From positions 372,001 through 436,000 of the forward strand of contig NZ_JAUDRH010000005.1 in NCBI RefSeq assembly GCF_030381805.1: a stretch of 64,000 nt of DNA. Reading direction: 5' to 3'. The notes under the pieces were generated by a model. The model was not told where the DNA came from. It did no database searches and saw only the letters and a program-made list of their open reading frames with translations. Source of the stretch: Chlorogloeopsis sp. ULAP01 (lineage in GTDB: Bacteria > Cyanobacteriota > Cyanobacteriia > Cyanobacteriales > Nostocaceae). Of this stretch, positions 9,531-18,562 are shown one piece after another (the first letter of the stretch is position 1; every line of letters starts with the position of its first letter). The translations under genes were made by a program, and so were the position numbers.

Positions 9531-10181
9531 TTAACTGAACTTGATATAAGTCAAATCTCTTCTAATCCGAGTTAACGCCTGTTGTAACCCTTCACTATGA
9601 ATCCAACCAACAAACCCGCCGTAAATCATTCTGTCATTCCTATCCCCTAAAAAAACATGATCAACACCAACGGGGTTTTTCCATGTTTTTACTACTGTCC
9701 CATCCCGAAGCCTCATGATGGGATGAGAACTCTTAAAATCCCTGTGGTGAGCGCGAGTCATGCCAGGGACATTCTCTAAAATAGCGATCGCTTCTTTGGC
9801 ATCATCTGTTGTGTTAGCACTAACTACCGTTGCACAACCGCACCCATCAGTTATAGTCATCTTGAGCCTATCTTTCATGTCACCGTCAAACAGCAAAAAA
9901 GACTCAATCTCCTCTAGCAATTTACCATGTGGCTCATTTTGTCGGCGCTGACAATAAATTGCTGTGATCAAATCTTCTAAACTGACTTTCGCCAAAGCAT
10001 CGGTAATCAAACTTGTCAGTCCTAAAACAGCAATTCCACCCAACATCCCTGCTGGGCCACCTAGTATAGCTAAAGCTGCTGTAATAGCTGCTGCACCTGT
10101 TAAACCTGTGGTTGCCATGACTATTACTAAAATAATTCCAGGCAATCCTAACGCTGCAACTTTTTTGACAACTTCATCCAT
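9531..10181 (-). CDS. Orphan protein with glycine-rich transmembrane hairpin
   Basis: Unrecognised 216-residue protein. Residues about 10-65 form two long hydrophobic, Gly/Ala-rich stretches (GLPGIILVIVMATTGLTGAA and ALAILGGPAGMLGGIAVLGL). A charged helical part follows, then CGCATVV, and a C-terminal beta-rich half with HRDFKSSHPIMRLRDGT and WIHSEGLQ. The hydrophobic hairpin resembles membrane-inserting modules that I associate with cyanobacterial conflict (effector-associated) proteins, but that link is from memory and uncertain. It is alone, next to the pseudogene region and convergent to nothing. Expression and function are unknown. Confidence 0.6.
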   Translation of the reverse strand: MDEVVKKVAALGLPGIILVIVMATTGLTGAAAITAALAILGGPAGMLGGIAVLGLTSLITDALAKVSLEDLITAIYCQRRQNEPHGKLLEEIESFLLFDGDMKDRLKMTITDGCGCATVVSANTTDDAKEAIAILENVPGMTRAHHRDFKSSHPIMRLRDGTVVKTWKNPVGVDHVFLGDRNDRMIYGGFVGWIHSEGLQQALTRIRRDLTYIKFS

Positions 10182-10229
10182 AGATTTTTTATACTACTTC
10201 ACAAAAATCCTGATACAAATACAGAAACT

Positions 10230-10257
10230 GTAGAGACGCGAAATTTTACGTCTCTAC
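10230..10257. repeat. GTAGAGACG inverted repeat
   Basis: A perfect 9-bp inverted repeat, GTAGAGACG and CGTCTCTAC with a 10-base loop, lies between the orphan gene's start and the 3' end of glmS. This is a common dispersed hairpin in Nostocales genomes. On the minus strand it sits just after glmS and could help end transcription, though a U-tract is not evident. Confidence 0.6.
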
Positions 10258-10302
10258 TTCTTCCAAAGCCATTTTATTCTCAAAAACGGGTATTAAATTA
10301 TA

Positions 10303-12207
10303 CTATTCAACTGTAACACTCTTAGCAAGATTGCGGGGCTGATCGACATCCAAACCGCGACGAGCAGCAATGTGATAAGCCAATAGTTGTAAAGGGATTA
10401 CTGTCACAATCGGAGATAGCAATTCATCTACCGTTGAGACAGGGATGAGATCGTTAAAGATTTCTGCTGCTTCTCCTTCTTGCACAGGAGTGACGCCAAT
10501 TAATCGAGAATCACGGGCTTTGGCTTCTTGGGCATTAGAAATAACTTTTTCGTATACATTACCAGGCATAGCGATCGCTACTACTGGTACTTTTGCATCT
10601 AATAGAGCGATCGGCCCGTGTTTCATTTCTCCAGCTGGATAGCCTTCGGCGTGAATATAGCTAATTTCCTTTAGTTTCAATGCTCCTTCTAAGGCGATCG
10701 GGAAGTTTATCCCCCTACCCACAAAGATAAAATCTGTAGTTTCCGCAAAATCATGTGCTAATTGTTCGGTTAAATGTTCTTGGCTTTCCAAAGTCGCCTC
10801 AATTTCTTTAGGTATATGGTGCAACCCTTTGAGAATATCCTCTAGTGTGTCTGAGGATACTGTTTGACGGCGATATGCTAAATCCAACGCCAAAGCATAA
10901 AAAGACATCAGTTGAGCGATAAAAGTTTTCGTTGCCGCTACACCAATTTCAATCCCAGCCAGGGTATTAATTATATTTGGTACCATATGTCCCAAAGTAC
11001 TCTCTGGGCGATTGGTAATGCCTAACAATCGCGCATGATATTTTGGTTGTTTCCCTTGACGACGTTCTTTTTCCATCGCCAAAGCTGCCAAAGTATCAGC
11101 AGTCTCACCGGATTGGGTAACGCCAATAGTGAGGGTATTGGGTGTTAAGGGTGATGGAGCATAACGAAACTCAGAGGCATACTGCACCTGAGTAGGAATT
11201 TGCGCCACTTGTTCTAGTAAATATTTACCTACCAATGCCGCATGCCAACTAGTACCGCAAGCGACAATTTGAATTTGCTCTAAATCTGCGTAAAATTCTT
11301 CTGGCAAACCTAAATGAATTGGGGAATTACCAGTAGCACTTGCTGCATTCCAATCAGTATTAAAGTATGCTTCCAAACAAGCCCTAACTACTCCTGGTTG
11401 CTCATAGATTTCCTTGAGCATGAAATGCTTGAATCCTTGCTTTTCTACCATCATTGGATTCAAGCTGAGTAAACGGGGATATTTTTTCAACCTCTGCCCA
11501 GCAAAATTGTAAATCTCAATACCCAAAGGAGTCAGACGTGCCATTTCGCTATTTTCCAGAGGAAGCACAGCACGGGTATGAGAAATAATTGCGGGCGTAT
11601 CAGAGGCACAGAAAAACTCACCTTGTCCGAAACCAACCACCAAAGGAGCTTGTTGGCGCACGACAATCAGTTCATCGGGATAGTCAGCGCAAATAACAGC
11701 GATCGCAAACGCTCCTTGAAGTTCATTTACCGCTTTTCTCACTGCTGCTAAGAAATGAGAGTCAGTGTTATTTGGTTCACGGGCAATTTCTTCTTTCAGA
11801 AGTTGAGCGATTAAATGAGGTATCACTTCTGTATCTGTATCTGAGCGAAACTGATGCCCACTAGCTTTGAGTTTTTCGCGTAGCTCTCGATAGTTTTCGA
11901 TAATCCCATTCTGCACCACTGCCACACGCATTGCCGTATCCATGTGGGGATGAGCGTTGTATTCTTCCGGTTTTCCGTGAGTTGCCCAGCGAGTATGTCC
12001 AATACCTATCGTTGCAGGAGTTTGCAGATGTTCTAACTTAGAACGCAGATTATGTAGCTTACCTTTGGCTCGGACGCAATGAATTTCTTCTTCCCATATC
12101 GTTGCTATGCCAGCAGAATCGTAACCTCGATACTCCAGTTTTTCCAGCCCAGATAGTAAAATTTCTGTTGCCGCTTGAGTGCCAATATAGCCAACGATAC
12201 CGCACAT
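10303..12207 (-). CDS. glmS: Glutamine--fructose-6-phosphate aminotransferase (isomerizing)
   Basis: Makes glucosamine-6-phosphate from fructose-6-phosphate and glutamine, the first step to UDP-GlcNAc for peptidoglycan and lipopolysaccharide. Residues start MCGIVGYIG with the catalytic Cys at 2, and the glutaminase domain shows GHTRWATHG and the loop with NGIIENYRELR. Two SIS domains follow (ACGTSWHAALVGKYLLEQ; VGRGINFPIALEGALKLKEI), ending with the conserved PRNLAKSVTVE tail. 634 residues is normal. The start is fixed by Cys2. A dispersed AT-rich repeat (see 12221-12291) begins only 14 bases upstream of the ATG. The gene nagA at 38950 acts in the reverse amino-sugar direction. Confidence 0.98.
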   Translation of the reverse strand: MCGIVGYIGTQAATEILLSGLEKLEYRGYDSAGIATIWEEEIHCVRAKGKLHNLRSKLEHLQTPATIGIGHTRWATHGKPEEYNAHPHMDTAMRVAVVQNGIIENYRELREKLKASGHQFRSDTDTEVIPHLIAQLLKEEIAREPNNTDSHFLAAVRKAVNELQGAFAIAVICADYPDELIVVRQQAPLVVGFGQGEFFCASDTPAIISHTRAVLPLENSEMARLTPLGIEIYNFAGQRLKKYPRLLSLNPMMVEKQGFKHFMLKEIYEQPGVVRACLEAYFNTDWNAASATGNSPIHLGLPEEFYADLEQIQIVACGTSWHAALVGKYLLEQVAQIPTQVQYASEFRYAPSPLTPNTLTIGVTQSGETADTLAALAMEKERRQGKQPKYHARLLGITNRPESTLGHMVPNIINTLAGIEIGVAATKTFIAQLMSFYALALDLAYRRQTVSSDTLEDILKGLHHIPKEIEATLESQEHLTEQLAHDFAETTDFIFVGRGINFPIALEGALKLKEISYIHAEGYPAGEMKHGPIALLDAKVPVVAIAMPGNVYEKVISNAQEAKARDSRLIGVTPVQEGEAAEIFNDLIPVSTVDELLSPIVTVIPLQLLAYHIAARRGLDVDQPRNLAKSVTVE

Positions 12208-12220
12208 AGCTCACACCACC

Positions 12221-12291
12221 TTATACGATTTTGGATTTTGGATTTTAGATTGGAAATCGCCTTCTGTATCCATCCGGATTGGGTGAATCCA
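12221..12291. repeat. Dispersed TTATAC-GGATTTTAGATT repeat, copy 1
   Basis: Sequence begins TTATACGATTTTGGATTTT, continues GGATTTTAGATTGGAAATCGC and ends near GGGTGAATC. A second copy at 13061-13120 shares the same order of blocks with few changes. Copy 1 lies immediately upstream of glmS and copy 2 upstream of psaC, both on the promoter side of leftward genes. Confidence 0.7.
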
Positions 12292-12688
12292 TCTATCCCA
12301 ATCATTTTTTAAATTGGTATTATTCTTCAGAATAATTAAATTCCAGTATAGTGGTTAGCACAAAATCTGGCTTTGGTAAAGTTTAGTCAAAAAGAAAAAA
12401 AGGAGCAGATTGCTCCTTGAAATGCTAGTAAAAGCTATTACTTTTCGAGTTTTACAAAAAAATGATTATTTTGTAGGGTGGACTCACTGTCCACAAATAT
12501 CAACTGAGTGGCCAGAAATACCTCCCTACAACGTTAAAAGAACTTGCTATTTCAAAACTGAGTACTTGTTTCCTCAGCACATTTTAAGGAAAGCACCCTG
12601 CAAAAGGGTAATGAGTAACATCAGCGAGTTTTCTAGTTTAAGAAAACTGCCCGTCGCCTCCGTTGCACTATCAACAAGCGCATTGTAC
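12292..12688. other. Spacer between glmS and psaC, no gene seen
   Basis: Noncoding stretch at the 5' side of glmS and the 3' side of psaC. A 96-codon frame on the plus strand (12410-12700) starts in A-rich sequence, has no recognisable domain, and includes TAGGGTGGACTCACTGTCCA, a GTGGACA-type inverted spacer element, so I do not call it a gene. Confidence 0.5.
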
Positions 12689-12934
12689 CTAGTAAGCTAG
12701 ACCCATACTGCGAGTGGTTTCAGCTCCCAAGTAAACCCTGATGCTCAAAAAGTCGGTAGGACAAGCTGTTTCACACCGCTTGCAGCCCACACAATCTTCT
12801 GTACGGGGGGAAGAGGCAATTTGCTGGGCTTTACAGCCATCCCAGGGAACCATTTCCAACACGTCTGTTGGGCAAGCGCGAACGCACTGGGTACAGCCAA
12901 TGCAGGTATCGTAGATTTTTACTGTATGAGACAT
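12689..12934 (-). CDS. psaC: Photosystem I iron-sulfur subunit PsaC
   Basis: 81-residue stromal subunit VII of photosystem I, binding the terminal 4Fe-4S clusters FA and FB that pass electrons to ferredoxin. Both CxxCxxCxxxCP motifs are present: CIGCTQCVRACP (residues 11-22) and CVGCKRCETACP (48-59). The C-terminal GAETTRSMGLAY is the highly conserved docking tail. Length and sequence are those of the essentially invariant cyanobacterial protein. Monocistronic, with no partner gene close by on this strand. Confidence 0.99.
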   Translation of the reverse strand: MSHTVKIYDTCIGCTQCVRACPTDVLEMVPWDGCKAQQIASSPRTEDCVGCKRCETACPTDFLSIRVYLGAETTRSMGLAY

Positions 12935-13284
12935 TAAAACGCTCCTAACTGAAGTGTTCTTCTCTGCGAAAGAATCATAATCAAGGCTTAGTTTACCGCA
13001 GTGGCTTGGCTGTCGTAATCAAAAGGCTACATAACTTTAAACAACGTAATAAGAAATGGGTTATACCATTTTGGATTTTAGATTTTAGATTAGAAATCGC
13101 CTTTCCGTGTTGGATGAATCAATTGGCTTTTATCTGTTCCCAGTTTCCCGTTCCCTTTTATTCCCACTAACTTACTTCACACAAGCTTTTGCTATTTTTT
13201 ACAAAATATTAGCAAATCGCTAACTATAACATAAATTCCATATGCTAACGCAAGCAAGTGCGCTACCATCCTAAAATAATGTAA
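12935..13284. other. psaC upstream region with a dispersed repeat
   Basis: Divergent spacer holding promoters for psaC (leftwards) and the DUF6464 gene (rightwards). It contains repeat copy 2 at about 13061-13120. No open frame or stable riboswitch-like fold was seen. Confidence 0.5.
13061..13120. repeat. Dispersed TTATAC-GGATTTTAGATT repeat, copy 2
   Basis: Begins TTATACCATTTTGGATTTT, continues with GATTTTAGATTAGAAATCGC and ends near GGATGAATC. It matches the copy at 12221-12291 block for block, with the middle differing (TTTCCGTGTT here). A miniature mobile or recombination-spread element is the simplest reading. Confidence 0.7.
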
Positions 13285-13698
13285 ATGACATTACAAAAGC
13301 TTATGGAGCCAGATTCTTTACCAACCGAGGTGATTTTGACGCATCCACGACAGTCCCTCGGTAGCGTGCAACTTGACTGGATGCCACAACCAGGAAACTA
13401 TCTTGACCTTGAAGGCAAAACTTATGCCGTTTTAGAGCGTAGCCACCGTTATCAGTTTAAGGCAGGGCGCTATCGTTTGCAGAAAGTGTCCTTATATGTG
13501 CAGACTGCTAAACGACCAGAAGAGAAAACCTGGGTAAACGGACGTTGGGTGATCGGCGATGCTAACTGCCGCTACAACGCCCATTCAGAAATAATTCGCT
13601 GTGCTGTTAATCCAGAAGGGCCGTGCAACTCTTGCCGCTTCTACGAAAAGCTAAAAGCTACAACTGAGGAGTTAGTAACTGAAGATTATAATTACTGA
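13285..13698 (+). CDS. DUF6464 family protein
   Basis: 137-residue conserved cyanobacterial protein of unknown role. Central residues MPQPGNYLDLEGKTYAVLERSH and YRLQKVSLYVQ look like a small beta-barrel fold; the C-terminal part carries CRYNAHSEIIRCAVNP and CNSCRFYE, giving four Cys in a probable metal-binding or disulfide knot. The same CAVNP phrase with nearby CxxCR appears in the protein at 19-426. The ATG at 13285 has no strong SD; the Met seven codons in is an alternative start. It lies convergent to fmt. Confidence 0.75.
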   Translation: MTLQKLMEPDSLPTEVILTHPRQSLGSVQLDWMPQPGNYLDLEGKTYAVLERSHRYQFKAGRYRLQKVSLYVQTAKRPEEKTWVNGRWVIGDANCRYNAHSEIIRCAVNPEGPCNSCRFYEKLKATTEELVTEDYNY

Positions 13699-13720
13699 CT
13701 CCTAACCCATACTAACCATA

Positions 13721-14719
13721 CTAACTTTCTAATACTTCTTTTATTGTTACTCGTGCACCATTGACAAAATCCCAACCTGACTGGGGACGTTTGCCAGGTA
13801 GCTGAACTTCTCGCAACAACAACAATCCTTCTCCAGTTTGCACGATCGCTCCCATTCCCTTGGCGATGCTTACTATTTCCCCTGCTCTGCCCGATGCTAT
13901 TGATAAATCCTGTAGTTTACGAGAAACTTCTTGTATTTCTGGTGGCAGTTCTTGCCAGTGAGCACAACCAAGGGGAGCACAGACGTTTATTTTGAGGGGT
14001 TGATTGCGAAAGGAGGTAGTACAGTTGGGGTAAAAGCCTCTAATTTGATTGTGTAATTGTATGGCGCTCTTTGACCAATCCAACAAATAATCCTCTTTTT
14101 TAATCAAAGGGGCATAGGTAGCTTCTGAATTTTGTTGAGGACTTGGCTCAATTTCACCACGTTCTAACTTTAACAAAGTCTCTACTAATAAATCTGCGCC
14201 TATTATTGCCAATTTTTCTGCCAAATCTTGGGCATTCTCCATTAAAGTTATTGGTGTCGTAGTTTTGAGAAGCATTGCGCCCGTATCCATCCCCTCATCC
14301 ATTAACATTGTGGTGATGCCTGTTTCCTTCTCCCCGTTATACAAACACCACTGAATTGGAGCTGCACCACGATATTTAGGCAAAATTGAACCATGCACGT
14401 TTATACAACCCAACTTAGGCATCTCTAAAATTTCTTGAGAGAGAATTTGCCCATAGGCGACAACCACAAATACATCCGCACCTGTGGCTTTAAGTTGATT
14501 TAAAGTTTCGACATCTTTCTTAACTCTTTGAGGTTGCCATACAGGCAAATTATGACTTGTGGCAATAGTTTTTATTGGTGGAGGTGTAAGTTGGTTTCCT
14601 CGCCCCCGACGTTTGTCTGGCTGGGTAACCACTGCCAATACCTCAAAGTTTGAATGCTTCAGCAACTTCTCTAGAGTAGGAACTGCAAATTGGGGAGTAC
14701 CAAAGAAAACGACTTTCAT
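13721..14719 (-). CDS. fmt: Methionyl-tRNA formyltransferase
   Basis: Formylates the initiator Met-tRNA using 10-formyl-tetrahydrofolate. The N-terminus MKVVFFGTPQFAVPTLEKLL is the standard opening. The catalytic region reads GCINVHGSILPKYRGAAPIQ, containing the Asn-His pair, and MDEGMDTGAML follows. The C-terminal tRNA-binding domain includes QLHNQIRGFYPNC. 332 residues fits the family. It ends 22 bases from the convergent DUF6464 gene and has a long noncoding region behind its start. Confidence 0.97.
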   Translation of the reverse strand: MKVVFFGTPQFAVPTLEKLLKHSNFEVLAVVTQPDKRRGRGNQLTPPPIKTIATSHNLPVWQPQRVKKDVETLNQLKATGADVFVVVAYGQILSQEILEMPKLGCINVHGSILPKYRGAAPIQWCLYNGEKETGITTMLMDEGMDTGAMLLKTTTPITLMENAQDLAEKLAIIGADLLVETLLKLERGEIEPSPQQNSEATYAPLIKKEDYLLDWSKSAIQLHNQIRGFYPNCTTSFRNQPLKINVCAPLGCAHWQELPPEIQEVSRKLQDLSIASGRAGEIVSIAKGMGAIVQTGEGLLLLREVQLPGKRPQSGWDFVNGARVTIKEVLES

Positions 14720-15892
14720 GATTCTCAGGGATCAATAGTCAAGAATCTACAAGATACTTTTAATCGCACCTTTTATGAAGTATCTTGCACAATATCAATT
14801 TCAGTGCTGTCATGGGGATCGCTGTGTTCTGTGAGTAATTCAGACCGGACAAAGTTCTCACTTTCTATATAAATCTATGTGTAATTATTTATATACTATG
14901 TAATTAAAATAACCATATTTTGTGTATTAACATTTACCAAAGATACAATAAAGGTCGCTATTGCTTTTCTACAGTCACAACAGTTTGTAAAGAGTAGAGA
15001 TTACAAACCTTAGGATTCAAAACCAGCCATAACATTTGTTTGAACTGTGACGTCTAATTCCTGTAAGCTGATTCTGCTGTACCTACAAGCCAAGTCAAGA
15101 TTATCTTCTATAGTTTAATTATCTAGTTACAAAATAGTTTTGTTTTTGTGAAAATTTGCAACCTTAAAGCTTGCTGGAGTTATAATAGGTTAGCTGGATG
15201 TTTATCCAGTATAAATTGTATTCCTGGTAACCAAACTATACTCTTTGGCTTTGTCTAACGGCTGGTCATTTGCGTCTGCTAAACTAATATAATTTTTATA
15301 TTTATTGGAAAGCCAGCAAAAATTGCCGAGTTTCCAAAACAGTAGTGCGTTTCAATTGTAGCTGCAACTGAAAATTGTTTTCTTGCAGTTAGATTGACAA
15401 CCATTTCCTATCGCTAGATGTGAGCCGCGATTATTTGAGTAGCTTGGTTAGTACCTTTGGTAAGTGTAATAAACGACACTACATTTTACTATACATTTAG
15501 TATTTTGTGGTGCGGTAACAAGATAGCAACAGGCAATACCTGATAGCTGAGGCTAAGTGCTAGGCTACTGATACCTCTTCTGTGGTCTAAAGCGCTTCAA
15601 TTCCATGTCGGAATTAATGCCTAAATTTTGATCTAGCTCAGTAGTGACAAGGCATTATTGTTTAGGAAGAAAATCCTAGCTAACTTTAGTCATTATTGGA
15701 GGCTAGAAATTTCTGCTAGTAATTTGGGTATTAGGTGCAAAATATAAGACACAATCTTAAAATTATGCTCAGTGGGAAGGTTTGACCTGGCGAAATCCAT
15801 TAGTTCTTTGTTATACATAATAATCAAAGTCTAGTTCCTTTCCGCATTGACCTCACTCCTCACACAGCAACCACCCTCTAGAGAGTCAACAA
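14720..15892. other. 1.2-kb spacer, no gene seen
   Basis: Long AT-rich divergent spacer between fmt and the exported protein gene at 15893. No frame on either strand resembles a protein. An exact ACTCCTCACAC 11-mer, the conserved core of the cyanobacterial small RNA Yfr1, is at 15855-15865, but the flanking hairpins and terminator expected of Yfr1 are not evident. The length leaves room for an unannotated small RNA. Confidence 0.45.
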
Positions 15893-17221
15893 ATGCTTAA
15901 ACATCTTTTGCTGTCGGGATGGTTTCGCGCCCAACCATTCTCAAGGTATATTGCCTTTGTAATGCTGATTGCACCCCTGGTGGCTGCATCTGGTCATTCT
16001 ACTTCAGCACAATCACAAGTAGCTAAAAATACTTCTATAAGTAATGAGTCGGACTGTGTATCTATTGAAGCAGATAAAGCTAATAGCTTGGATTCAACTC
16101 AAGTAGAAAAAGTAGCTTCAAGCAACCTTGGGACAGACAAATCAACTTCTGTGTTGATGTCTAAGGCTACTGTTGAGAATCCACAAACTATACATATAGA
16201 TAAAAATGAATCTTGGGTAGCAGAAGATGATTCTTTGTCAATGGTGGAAATACCAGAGCACCAATTATTGGCTGCTGTGGAATTTGCAACAGTACCAGGG
16301 CAAGCTAATAATTTTGTAAAGGGGCTTTCTACTAGTCAATTAGAGATACTGCGGAGAATAAAAACTGCAAAATTCCAGTCCTCAACTCAAGAAAATAGTC
16401 ATACATTAATTGATACATCCACTACTCAGTCTTCTGAAGCAACTAGGTATGTACCTGTAGCTAGAGAAACTCAGCCTCGGTATAAAGATGTAACTGTTAT
16501 TGATCAATCTGAGCCTTCTCAACAAGCACAGCAAGATCCAATTGGCAGTTCTTATCCTATTCCTTGGGATTGGATTTTAAATACTCATGAAATGGTTAGT
16601 TCTACGGGTGGTTCTGGAGTACGTTATTACCGTAGCGTACCTGTGGTTTCTCCAGATGGGAAGTATGCGGTCTATAGCCGTGTGCAGCTAGAAATCAAAC
16701 CCGAACTCTACAACAGCCGTGTCAGCAGTGTTTTGTTTTTAGAAGACAGACAAACTGGGAAATTACGGGTAGTATCTTCTACTTCTCCGAATATGGATAC
16801 TCTCTTAAATGCCAAGACAGCTTCAGATGCAAATGCTGAAGGAACTATTGGGGTGTTGGTTCCCGTTAGTTGGTCGGAGAAAGGCGAACGCTTCTTAGCA
16901 CGTAAATTTGAAGCAGTATTCAATACATCTGATGCGAGCGATCGCGCAGTGATTTGGGATCGCCATAGCGATCGCATCAACACCATAACTCCCGCCCATA
17001 ATGAAAACGAGCATGAAAAAATAGCAGTGCTTTTGGGTTGGAGTCAAGCCCAGCCTGGCGATGTACTATTTCGGGCTGGAGAGATGGGCGAAGAACAATG
17101 GCCTGTGCTTGCAGTTTCTAATGATGGTCAAACTGTAATCGCAAAAGACGTGGATCGACCTGTGACTTTTGGTAACCAAGCTGCACAACTTTGGGGAACT
17201 CCGCCAGTTGCTTATAGATAG
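15893..17221 (+). CDS. Exported protein of unknown function
   Basis: 442 residues. An N-terminal signal peptide is likely (RYIAFVMLIAPLVAASG then STSAQS, cleavage near residue 40). The first half is Ser/Thr/Gln-rich and low in predicted structure. From about residue 225 it becomes folded, with IPWDWILNTHEM, VPVVSPDGKYAVYSRVQLE and several SPDGK- or SNDGQ-like turns that resemble beta-propeller blades; that is an inference. It stands alone, followed by a strong terminator hairpin, and converges with minE. No catalytic motif was identified. Confidence 0.75.
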   Translation: MLKHLLLSGWFRAQPFSRYIAFVMLIAPLVAASGHSTSAQSQVAKNTSISNESDCVSIEADKANSLDSTQVEKVASSNLGTDKSTSVLMSKATVENPQTIHIDKNESWVAEDDSLSMVEIPEHQLLAAVEFATVPGQANNFVKGLSTSQLEILRRIKTAKFQSSTQENSHTLIDTSTTQSSEATRYVPVARETQPRYKDVTVIDQSEPSQQAQQDPIGSSYPIPWDWILNTHEMVSSTGGSGVRYYRSVPVVSPDGKYAVYSRVQLEIKPELYNSRVSSVLFLEDRQTGKLRVVSSTSPNMDTLLNAKTASDANAEGTIGVLVPVSWSEKGERFLARKFEAVFNTSDASDRAVIWDRHSDRINTITPAHNENEHEKIAVLLGWSQAQPGDVLFRAGEMGEEQWPVLAVSNDGQTVIAKDVDRPVTFGNQAAQLWGTPPVAYR

Positions 17222-17231
17222 TTATTATCCC

Positions 17232-17272
17232 AATCAGTCCCGTTGTAGTTGAGAACTGCAACGGGACTGATT
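17232..17272 (+). terminator. Strong hairpin terminator
   Basis: A 14-bp perfect stem (AATCAGTCCCGTTG and its complement CAACGGGACTGATT) with a 13-base loop lies 11 bases after the stop of the exported protein gene, followed on the plus strand by a T-rich stretch. It separates this gene from the convergent min operon. Confidence 0.85.
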
Positions 17273-17338
17273 TATGGTTTTGACAGAGACAATAAAGTAA
17301 AAGCTATATTAAATAAACTTAATAATACTACTCCCAAA

Positions 17339-17656
17339 TCAAAAATTATCAGTAAAAGTACTGCTATTATCTTTAATTTCTAACTCCTCCGTAGTTTCTT
17401 TAACCCTACGTATAGGTACATTAGCAATTAAAGCAGTAGTACGTTGATTGCTTTCTAAAGAGAATTCTAAACCTTCTGTGTCTATCTCCACATAGCGACT
17501 GACAATGTTTAAAATTTCTTGTCGCATCTTTTCTATCATCTGGGGGCTTAAGTCAGCGCGATCATGAGCAATCACCAACTGTAAGCGACGTTTCACCTGA
17601 TTGCGACTAGTGTCAGTAGTGCGAAAAAAAAGTTTTTCTAGAAGTTCAAGGATCAT
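17339..17656 (-). CDS. minE: Cell division topological factor MinE
   Basis: 105 residues. The N-terminal part LELLEKLF corresponds to the membrane- and MinD-binding helix, and VKRRLQLVIAHDRADLSP to the conserved MinD-interacting strand. The middle MIEKMRQEILNIVSRYVEID is the dimerisation region. MinE stimulates MinD ATPase and clears MinCD from mid-cell. It is the last gene of a minC-minD-minE order, starting 38 bases after minD. Confidence 0.95.
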   Translation of the reverse strand: MILELLEKLFFRTTDTSRNQVKRRLQLVIAHDRADLSPQMIEKMRQEILNIVSRYVEIDTEGLEFSLESNQRTTALIANVPIRRVKETTEELEIKDNSSTFTDNF

Positions 17657-17694
17657 TGCTGCTTAGTTTGCACAGATGGGAATGGGATAAAGAG

Positions 17695-18501
17695 TTAAAT
17701 AATTTTTGTCCACAACAATCTTCGGATACGAGAAAAGATGTTGTCATTATTGGAGTCAACTTCAATGAAATCGACTGCTTCCCCTTCCAATCTGCGAGCA
17801 ATGTTCTCAAAGGCCGTAGCAGCTAAAGAGGGGCTTTCTGATAGTACCAAAGGTTCGCCACGATTGGTAGAGACAATCACGCGCTCATCGTCGGGAATTA
17901 CTCCAATCAGAGGAATTGCTAAAAGTTCTTGAACATCTTGGACGGACATCATATCATTTGCCCGTACCATCGCAGGTTTAATCCGGTTGATGATTAAATG
18001 AATTCGTTTAATGCCTTGTGCTTCTAGTAACCCGACTACACGATCAGCATCCCTGACTGAAGCAATTTCCGGCGTGGTGACAATTAATGCTTCTTTGGCT
18101 GAGGCGATCGCATTTTTAAATCCCATTTCAATGCCGGCTGGGCTATCAATAATCACGTATTGATATTTTTGCGCCAATGCATTGACTAATAACTTAATTT
18201 GATCGGGACTAACTGCATCTTTGGTGCGATTTTGGGCAGCAGGCAACAACACTAGATTCGGCAGCCGCTTATCTTTCACCAAAGCTTGTTCTAAGCGGCA
18301 CTCCCTAGCTAAGACTTCAACAGCTGTATAAACAATGCGGTTTTCCAGTCCTAAGAGTAAATCCAAATTTCTCAAGCCAAAATCGGCATCAACTAATGCC
18401 ACTTGCCGCCCCATTTTAGCTAAAGCCATGCCTAGATTTGCCGAGCTGGTGGTCTTACCCACGCCTCCTTTCCCAGAGGTAATGACAATAATTCGGGTCA
18501 T
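17695..18501 (-). CDS. minD: Septum site-determining ATPase MinD
   Basis: 268-residue deviant-Walker ATPase. The N-terminus reads TRIIVITSGKGGVGKTTSSA, holding the KGGVGKT loop with signature Lys; the switch regions DADFGLRNLDLLLGLENR and IIDSPAGIEMG follow. The C-terminus ends in a short basic amphipathic helix (SRIRRLLWTKII), used for membrane binding. It recruits MinC and is displaced by MinE. It is the middle gene of minCDE. Confidence 0.98.
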   Translation of the reverse strand: MTRIIVITSGKGGVGKTTSSANLGMALAKMGRQVALVDADFGLRNLDLLLGLENRIVYTAVEVLARECRLEQALVKDKRLPNLVLLPAAQNRTKDAVSPDQIKLLVNALAQKYQYVIIDSPAGIEMGFKNAIASAKEALIVTTPEIASVRDADRVVGLLEAQGIKRIHLIINRIKPAMVRANDMMSVQDVQELLAIPLIGVIPDDERVIVSTNRGEPLVLSESPSLAATAFENIARRLEGEAVDFIEVDSNNDNIFSRIRRLLWTKII

Positions 18502-18562
18502 GATGTTAGAATGCGATTGATGATGTTTCTAGAAATGGAAATGATAGATTAACAATAGAGCT

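Noticed and set aside
12410..12700. 96-codon plus-strand frame downstream of psaC
   Set aside because: No domain, unlikely composition, and it includes a known type of spacer hairpin; treated as noncoding.
15840..15895. A full Yfr1 small-RNA gene
   Set aside because: The 11-base core is exact but the 5' stem and 3' terminator stem with U-tract are missing; kept only as a finding.
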